Shown here in pieces: positions 58,320-64,000 of a DNA stretch of 64,000 nucleotides. The notes under the pieces are model-generated. The model had not been told where the DNA came from. It made no database searches and saw nothing but the letters and a program-made list of their open reading frames with translations. The stretch covers positions 220,001 to 284,000 of the forward strand of contig NZ_CP150239.1 in the NCBI RefSeq assembly GCF_037975215.1, in the 5' to 3' direction. The translations under genes were made by a program, and so were the position numbers. The stretch's first letter is position 1, and every line of letters begins with the position of its first letter. Source of the stretch: Solibacillus sp. FSL R5-0449. GTDB taxonomy: Bacteria > Bacillota > Bacilli > Bacillales_A > Planococcaceae.

Positions 58320-61300
58320 ATGGAGCAACATATTTTTGTCTCGAAACTTATACCTCCGACACCAGTCAACAACTATTTAAGAAGAGCAAAATTAATGAAA
58401 AAGCTTTCGGATTGGCCGCATGCAAAGTGTACCATTTTACATAGTAGCGCAGGTTACGGGAAAACATCGCTTATTAGTCAATTTTTGAACGACCAGAAAA
58501 CAAAATCCTCCTGGTATCAGATTACGCCGGATGATGACTCAATATTTCCGTTTTTACGTCATTTTATCTATAGTATTCAGCAGCATTTCCCATCGTTCGG
58601 CGAAAAGTTAAAAGGGTGGGATGAGACATTAAAGTTTCATAATATGGAAGAGTTACTGCAGCTTTCAAAACAAATCGCCAATGAGCTTCATCGTATAAAA
58701 GAACCTTTTTTAATTGTACTGGACGATTATCATCATGTGTCACACGTCTTTCCGATCAACTACATTATGAATCAGCTGCTTCAATTTTTACCTGCCAACC
58801 TCCATATCATTGTCGCAACGAGGAAAATGCCTGAGTGGAGCTGTTTGTTGACGCTACGTATGAATAATCAGCTGATAGAATGTTTGGAACCGGAATTTAC
58901 TTTTGCGGAAGAAGATGTTCAATACTTGTTTGAAGCTTTTTTTGACCGGCAAATAACGGATGAACAAAGCGAATTCATTATGCAAATGACGGAAGGCTGG
59001 GCGATGGCGATTATGCTGCTTGGCTATAAAGCGAAATATAGTCAGGAACGGCTCATCGATATCGCAGAAGGATCGGTCGGGAATTTCTTTGCGTACCTTT
59101 CCGCTGAAGTATTCGATAAGCTGGATGAGCAGCTGCAGCTTCAGCTTCTTAAGTTGGGCATTCATCAAGTGATTTCGCTCGATGTCATTACAGAGCTGTA
59201 TGGAACGGAATGGATCCAGCAGGTGAAGCCGAAGTTGGAGGAGCTTGCATTTATCACACCATTGGCAGGGGGAACAAAATACCGTTTCCATGCACTGTTC
59301 CAACAGTTTCTACAGCAGCGGCTGAGTGAATATTATCCGGATCTGCATGAGGAATTTCATGAACAGGCGGCACGGTATTATGCCGATGAAAATTTAGGTG
59401 TATTGGCTGTTACACATGCAACCCAGCTGAAAAACAACCGGTACTATATCGAGTTACTGATGCAATTTGCGCCACAGTTTATTGAAGCAGGGCAATTTGA
59501 ATTTTTACTTGAACGGCTGAAGGATTTTGCGATTGAAGAAAAACCTTATCAGCTTCTTTATTATGAAGGGGAATGTCAGCGTTACCGCGCACAATATGAA
59601 CGGGCAAAGAATGCATACAATGAATGCTTTATAAAAGCGCAGCTGCAGCAGGACCGGTTATTTTTAATGCGTTCACAGTTTGGGCTGGCCAATATTTATT
59701 TGGATACACTTCAGCCGGTTTTTGCGGAACATCATCTACAGCAGGCTATTACTTTATTGAATGAAGTAGAAGTGAGTGAGACAGAACGGCATCTGATTAA
59801 TAGTTTATATACCGAAAACCTGATTAACTTAGGGAAAGCGGGGGAGGCACTGCGCTGGAGCCAGTCGCAAAACCTGCAGTTAAGCATTAACAATATCGAT
59901 GCGCGTCTTTATTTGCGCCACGGTCAGCTGGATAAAGCGAAAGAGTTGCTGAATATGCGTGTTTCCAAGCCGTTCCAATGGGAAGAAGCACACCGCACGA
60001 CCGATCTACTTCTTGTTTTAATCGATGTATTGATGGGTGAAAATACGCAGGCCTATAGCCGAATTATTGAAGGCGGAAAAGAAGCACTCGTCGATATGCC
60101 ATATACACTTGCGCTGACAAAGCTGCGTAAAGGGCTGGCATTGCTGAATATGGAGATGAAAGATTTTGAACGTGCGAAAGGCTGTTTTGATGAAACACTT
60201 GAGCTCCTCAATCTCATTCATGTAAAGCGCATTACTGCCGAGTGTTATATGGGGCTTATTTTATATCATCGCGACAATGTATTTGAGGCGAAGCGACATG
60301 CACAAATCGGACTGAGGGAAACGAATAAAGTACAGGATTTCTGGATGTCGGCGTTACTGCTGACGGCATTGACGAAAGTGCTGGCAGAAAACAGTCAGTT
60401 TGAAGAAGCAATTGATACGGCAAAACAGGCACTGTCTTATTATAAGCGCAGTGAGGATACGTATGGCCAGATGATCTGTTCATTTTGGCTGGCGTATTGT
60501 TATGCCAAATTAAATGATCAGGAAAACGCATTAATATATCATCATCGATTTTGGGAATTATGTGTGAGTTACTATCCGTTTTTCATGGAGAAAAAAACCC
60601 TTTTCGGACCGCGTTATTTAATCGTATTTGTTCAACTCGCAAAACAGCTGCAGCAGGAGGCACACGTATTTAGCCAGTTAAATGTAAATGTAGCGCCAAG
60701 TACGGAGCTATCGTTGACGTTATTTGGTCCTGTACAAATTTATCGTGAAAATGAAATGATTCCGGATAAAGAGTGGAAGCGGTTGAAAGCGAAGGAACTG
60801 TTTTTGTATTTATATATTCACCGGGAGCAGTTTGTATCGCGCCAGCAAATTTGCGATGCGATCTGGCAGCAGGACGAAGAAGCGATGCAGCGGGATTTTA
60901 AAGTTGTCTTTAATGCAATGGTAAAAACATTGGAGCCGACAAGATCGGCGCGTGAGGAAAGCAACTTTATTAAACGCCATCAGCATTTATATAAACTGGA
61001 AGATCGCTGGATTCATAGTGATGTTGCCCATTTTACGTATTATGTGCAGCGCGGACTGGAAGAGAAGACAGCCAAGCTTTCAAATGAATGGCTGAAGCTG
61101 GCGATGCGGCTTGTGGATGGAGAGTTCTGTTCTGATATGGAACGGGAATGGCTGGAACCTGTTCAGGCGCATTATAATGAACAAATACTGCTCATTTTAG
61201 AGCGTGTCGCCCAAAACTACGTTCGTCTGCAGCAGTTTGAGAAAGTGATCCGTTGGGCAGACCGAATTATTGCGCTGGATGATGGTCATGAAGAAGGATA

Positions 61301-61451
61301 CCGGCTATTAATGCTCGGCCATTACTATTTAGGGAACCGCCGGGAAGCGATCAAATATTATGAGCGTTGTGTAGATGTACTGGACGACCAATATAAGATC
61401 ACGCCGATGGAACCGACCGAGCGACTGTATGAGCTTGTTTTGAAGATGTAA
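58320..61451 (+). CDS. Large ATPase/TPR transcriptional regulator with BTAD domain
   Basis: The 1043-residue protein has an N-terminal MalT-like STAND ATPase with Walker A SSAGYGKTS (about 42-50) and a Walker B-like FLIVLDDYHH. A helical TPR-like region covers about 370-780. At the C-terminus is a winged-helix-like DNA-binding segment (about 800-880) followed by a bacterial transcriptional activator domain (about 885-1043), not a LuxR helix-turn-helix. ATG 58320 has GGGGTGGG upstream; GTG 58311 is an alternative. It precedes an amino-acid-type ABC transporter and may control it; this is inferred from position. Confidence 0.87.
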   Translation: MEQHIFVSKLIPPTPVNNYLRRAKLMKKLSDWPHAKCTILHSSAGYGKTSLISQFLNDQKTKSSWYQITPDDDSIFPFLRHFIYSIQQHFPSFGEKLKGWDETLKFHNMEELLQLSKQIANELHRIKEPFLIVLDDYHHVSHVFPINYIMNQLLQFLPANLHIIVATRKMPEWSCLLTLRMNNQLIECLEPEFTFAEEDVQYLFEAFFDRQITDEQSEFIMQMTEGWAMAIMLLGYKAKYSQERLIDIAEGSVGNFFAYLSAEVFDKLDEQLQLQLLKLGIHQVISLDVITELYGTEWIQQVKPKLEELAFITPLAGGTKYRFHALFQQFLQQRLSEYYPDLHEEFHEQAARYYADENLGVLAVTHATQLKNNRYYIELLMQFAPQFIEAGQFEFLLERLKDFAIEEKPYQLLYYEGECQRYRAQYERAKNAYNECFIKAQLQQDRLFLMRSQFGLANIYLDTLQPVFAEHHLQQAITLLNEVEVSETERHLINSLYTENLINLGKAGEALRWSQSQNLQLSINNIDARLYLRHGQLDKAKELLNMRVSKPFQWEEAHRTTDLLLVLIDVLMGENTQAYSRIIEGGKEALVDMPYTLALTKLRKGLALLNMEMKDFERAKGCFDETLELLNLIHVKRITAECYMGLILYHRDNVFEAKRHAQIGLRETNKVQDFWMSALLLTALTKVLAENSQFEEAIDTAKQALSYYKRSEDTYGQMICSFWLAYCYAKLNDQENALIYHHRFWELCVSYYPFFMEKKTLFGPRYLIVFVQLAKQLQQEAHVFSQLNVNVAPSTELSLTLFGPVQIYRENEMIPDKEWKRLKAKELFLYLYIHREQFVSRQQICDAIWQQDEEAMQRDFKVVFNAMVKTLEPTRSAREESNFIKRHQHLYKLEDRWIHSDVAHFTYYVQRGLEEKTAKLSNEWLKLAMRLVDGEFCSDMEREWLEPVQAHYNEQILLILERVAQNYVRLQQFEKVIRWADRIIALDDGHEEGYRLLMLGHYYLGNRREAIKYYERCVDVLDDQYKITPMEPTERLYELVLKM

Positions 61452-61466
61452 ATAAATAGATGGAGA

Positions 61467-61501
61467 GCTATGTTGAAGATTCATGTCAACATGGCTTTTT
61501 T
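61467..61501 (+). terminator. Terminator after BTAD regulator
   Basis: GCTATGTTGA pairs with TCAACATGGC (one G-U) and is followed by six T residues. Confidence 0.9.
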
Positions 61502-61522
61502 ATTGCGGTGACAGCGCGGGTT

Positions 61523-61878
61523 TATTAGAACATTCGAGCGGGTTATTAGAAGAAGTTCGAGGGATATTAGAAGAAATGAAGAACATATTAGAAGATGTTT
61601 GAAATGGAACTGAAATGAAGCCTGGATTGCCTGTAAATGAGGCGGAAAAATTCCTTACCGAAATTTTATTAGAACAATTGAACCGCTTATTAGAACAAGG
61701 CGATTGGATATTAGAAGATTGAGCACCGATATTTGAACATTTCGAAGAGATATTAGAACAACTGAACGATATATTAGAAAATCGCAATTATATTAGAACA
61801 AATAAATTTATATTAGAACAATTACATTTTTATTAGAAGAAACCAACCTCCATTAGAACGATTCGGCTTTTATTAGAA
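61523..61878 (-). repeat. 21/20-bp-period array, motif TTCTAATA on minus strand (array F)
   Basis: TATTAGAA on the plus strand begins at 61523, 61544, 61565, 61586, 61667, 61688, 61709, 61730 (TATTTGAA), 61751, 61772, 61791, 61811, 61831, 61851 (CATTAGAA) and 61871. Early steps are exactly 21 bases; the last ones are 19-20. A gap of 81 bases at 61586-61667 contains decayed copies. The motif is the reverse complement of that in array A. The array lies between the regulator terminator and the ABC transporter gene. Confidence 0.9.
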
Positions 61879-62002
61879 CTAACCCCAGCAATTCGCGCTT
61901 CCCAGGCCCCCCTCCTCAAATGTAACTCATTTGTAACTTCGCGATGTTACATTACCGTTAAGCAGATAGCTATGCTGAAAATTTTGCTAGGAGGGACATT
62001 GA

Positions 62003-63256
62003 ATGAAAAAGCGTTTATGGTTAATTTTTGCGGTATTATCGATTTTCTTATTGGTTGCATGTAACAGTGATTCAACAGACGGCGATGATTCATCAACTAC
62101 AAATTCAGCTGAGCAAGGTGAGAGCGGAACAACGGAGACAGCTGCATCCACAACCCCGATTAAAGTCGGTGTACTTGCATCGTTGACGGGAGCTCTTGAA
62201 TCATATGGGAAGCAGACGAAAAACGGATTCGAGTTAGGTCTTGAATATGCGACTGACGGCACGATGGAAGTGGAAGGCCGTAAAATCGAAGTCGTTTGGG
62301 AAGATACAGAAACGAAGCCTGAAGTAGCTGTTCAGAAGGCAACGAAGCTATTAGAGGATGACGCGGTTGATTTCTTAGTTGGTTCATCAAGTTCAGGTGA
62401 CACATTGGCGGTACTTCCACTAGCAGAAGAATACGAGAAAATTATGATTGTAGAACCAGCAGTAGCTGACAGTATTACAGGTTCAGAATTTAACCCGTAC
62501 ATTTTCAGAACGGCGCGTAACTCTTCACAGGATGCCTATGCAGCAGCAGCGGCAATTGCTGGAGAAGGTGTAAAAATTGCAACGTTCGCACCGGATTATT
62601 CATTCGGTTGGGATGGTGTATCGGCATTTAAAGCAGCAGCTGAAGGTTTAGGTGCTGAAATTGTATTAGAAGAATATGCAGATCCGGCTGCAACAGACTT
62701 CACGTCAAACTTGCAAAAAATTATTGATGCGAAACCGGATTTCTTATTCGTAGTATGGGCGGGTGCGAACTCTCCTTGGAATCAAATTGCGGATTTAAAA
62801 CTGCAGGAAAAAGGCATTAAAATTTCAACGGGTGCACCGGACATTATTGCACTTCAGTTTATGGAGCCATTAGTTGGAATGGAAGGGTTCTCTGTATACC
62901 ACCATACACTACCGAAAAATGAAGTGAATGATTGGCTAGTAGAGGAACATAAAGCACGTTTCAACGGTGAAGTGCCTGATTTATTTACACCGGGCGGATT
63001 TACGGCGGCAGTTGCGATTGTAGAAGCACTGAAAGCATCAGGTGGAGATGCGGATGGGAATACGTTAATTCCATTAATGGAAGGTATGTCATTTGAAACA
63101 CCGAAAGGAACGATGACATTCCGTGAAGAAGACCACCAGGCATTGCAGACAATGTACGCAATTCGCCTTGAAAAAGTAGCGGATTTTGACTATCCGGTAC
63201 CGGTATTGCTACGTGAATTACTGCCAGAAGAAACGGAACCTCCTATTTTAAACTAG
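62003..63256 (+). CDS. Branched-chain-amino-acid-type ABC transporter substrate-binding lipoprotein
   Basis: The 417-residue precursor has a lipoprotein signal with lipobox LLVAC, an acidic Ser/Thr linker (about 21-52) and a Leu/Ile/Val-binding-type periplasmic domain starting IKVGVLASLTGALESYGKQ. It would be anchored outside the membrane and deliver ligand to the transporter encoded next. Family members bind branched-chain amino acids, amides or urea; the ligand here is uncertain. AGGAGGG precedes the ATG. A hairpin separates it from the ATPase gene. Confidence 0.9.
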   Translation: MKKRLWLIFAVLSIFLLVACNSDSTDGDDSSTTNSAEQGESGTTETAASTTPIKVGVLASLTGALESYGKQTKNGFELGLEYATDGTMEVEGRKIEVVWEDTETKPEVAVQKATKLLEDDAVDFLVGSSSSGDTLAVLPLAEEYEKIMIVEPAVADSITGSEFNPYIFRTARNSSQDAYAAAAAIAGEGVKIATFAPDYSFGWDGVSAFKAAAEGLGAEIVLEEYADPAATDFTSNLQKIIDAKPDFLFVVWAGANSPWNQIADLKLQEKGIKISTGAPDIIALQFMEPLVGMEGFSVYHHTLPKNEVNDWLVEEHKARFNGEVPDLFTPGGFTAAVAIVEALKASGGDADGNTLIPLMEGMSFETPKGTMTFREEDHQALQTMYAIRLEKVADFDYPVPVLLRELLPEETEPPILN

Positions 63257-63265
63257 TAAATAAGT

Positions 63266-63306
63266 GAGGCTGTCTAAAAAGTGTTGAACTTTCAAGACAG
63301 CCTTTT
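63266..63306 (+). terminator. Hairpin/terminator after substrate-binding protein gene
   Basis: GAGGCTGTCT pairs with AGACAGCC and is followed by TTTT. It may be a partial terminator that leaves more mRNA for the binding protein than for the downstream ABC genes. Confidence 0.8.
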
Positions 63307-63346
63307 GTTATAAGAAGCACTAGGAAATCAACAACGAGAGGGTGAG

Positions 63347-64000
63347 ATGATGGAACCGATTTTAAAGACGAACAATTTATCGATCAAATTCGGCGAGCAT
63401 AAAGCGGTGGACGGTATTAATTTTGAAATGACAGCAAAGCATTTTAAATCGATTATTGGGCCAAACGGTGCGGGGAAAACGACTTTCTTCAATTTAATTA
63501 GCGGTGAGCTGGAGCCGACAGAAGGCGATGTGTACTTTAAAGGGCAATCACTTCAAAAAAAGTCATCGGTAGACCGCACGCGATTAGGGATTGGAAGGTC
63601 ATTTCAGATTACGAATGTGTTTCCGAATTTAACGGTGCTGGAAAATGTGCGCCTTGCTGTGCAATCGAAACGAAAAGTGCGCTTCCATATGCTTAATCAT
63701 TTTTTGAAATATAAAGAGATTACAAATGAAGCGGTTGAAATTTTGGAACAAGTGCTATTAACCGACAAAATGCATCAGGTGGCGAATCAGCTTTCCCACG
63801 GTGAAAAAAGGAAACTGGAAATCGGAATGTTACTGGCACTTGATACTGAAATTTTACTATTGGATGAGCCGACAGCCGGTATGTCATTGGAAGAAGTCCC
63901 TGCAATATTGGATGTGATTCGTTCGATTAAGGAGCGCGGCGATAAAACGATTTTACTGATCGAGCACAAAATGGATATGATTATCGACCTGTCCGATTCG
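63347..64000 (+). CDS. ABC transporter ATP-binding protein, LivG/UrtD type (partial)
   Basis: The first 218 codons are present and the gene runs off the window end. Walker A is GPNGAGKTT, the signature motif reads LSHGEKRKLEIG and Walker B is ILLLDEPT followed by AGMSLEE, the pattern of LivG-type ATPases of branched-chain amino acid or urea transporters. Two adjacent in-frame ATGs (63347, 63350) follow GAGGGTGAG; the second may be used. It follows the substrate-binding gene, so permease genes probably lie beyond the window. Confidence 0.9.
   Translation, partial: MMEPILKTNNLSIKFGEHKAVDGINFEMTAKHFKSIIGPNGAGKTTFFNLISGELEPTEGDVYFKGQSLQKKSSVDRTRLGIGRSFQITNVFPNLTVLENVRLAVQSKRKVRFHMLNHFLKYKEITNEAVEILEQVLLTDKMHQVANQLSHGEKRKLEIGMLLALDTEILLLDEPTAGMSLEEVPAILDVIRSIKERGDKTILLIEHKMDMIIDLSDS

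Noticed and set aside
61500..61787. Minus-strand 95-codon frame with SN-containing seven-residue repeats
   Set aside because: The periodicity follows directly from 21 bp motif spacing; there is no ribosome binding site, and the phase breaks at the 19-20 bp steps.

Overview
The window looks like a low-GC Gram-positive chromosome from the Bacillales, most likely family Planococcaceae (Solibacillus/Lysinibacillus type). This rests on the Bacillus-like 23S-5S-tRNA cluster order, strong AGGAGG-type ribosome binding sites, TTG/GTG starts, purine and lysine riboswitches, PerR- and Fur-like operators, SLH surface proteins and a bacterial nitric oxide synthase. The genus is an inference; no database was searched.

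Layout. 1-4401: 3' part of 23S rRNA, 5S rRNA and 14 tRNA genes with a terminator. 4546-11640: an MBL-fold hydrolase, a 1564-residue SLH surface protein with an apparently dead transglutaminase domain, and an AEC transporter. 11769-15409: catalase (PerR-like box) and an SLC13-type permease with RCK_C domains. 15491-22422: an AraC-type response regulator divergent from a YjiH-like membrane protein and hutU-hutI-hutG (histidine degradation without hutH). 22851-27349: a frameshifted small membrane gene, RtcB RNA ligase, NO synthase, a membrane-anchored Mrr-type nuclease and a CynX/NimT-like MFS transporter. 27503-29440: lysine riboswitch and lysine-type permease. 30395-32715: guanine riboswitch with xpt-pbuX. 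32836-44473: a type IV pilus locus, with three minor pilin-like genes on the minus strand and, divergently, a VanW/G5 protein, pilB, pilT, pilC, a major pilin, pilM, pilN, pilO and a prepilin peptidase. 45054-49378: a small hypothetical gene, fumarase, a Fur-box-driven putative small RNA, a YpsA-like protein and ornithine aminotransferase. 49445-54278: a Bmr/Blt-like drug efflux pump with its MerR regulator and two more MFS transporters. 55088-57506: flavin reductase-like protein, an enolase-superfamily enzyme and a GNAT protein. 57584-58155: two very small genes. 58320-64000: a large ATPase/TPR/BTAD regulator and the start of a branched-chain-amino-acid-type ABC transporter, cut by the window end.

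The most unusual signal is a set of six intergenic arrays at 22589-22757, 27754-27918, 29463-29534, 44548-44682, 44724-44924 and 61523-61878. In each, an 8-10 base motif recurs, mostly with a period of exactly 21 bp, separated by unrelated 11-13 base spacers. Each array uses its own motif (TTCTAATA, GGCTAAAAA, TGAGGATTA or GTGGCGAATA). Two motif types each appear in two distant arrays. They are not CRISPR arrays and there is no adjacent protein that explains them.

Other points worth follow-up are an FsrA-like, Fur-controlled C-rich small RNA candidate upstream of fumC, a 35-residue acidic microprotein gene, and a response regulator whose phosphorylatable Asp is Glu.
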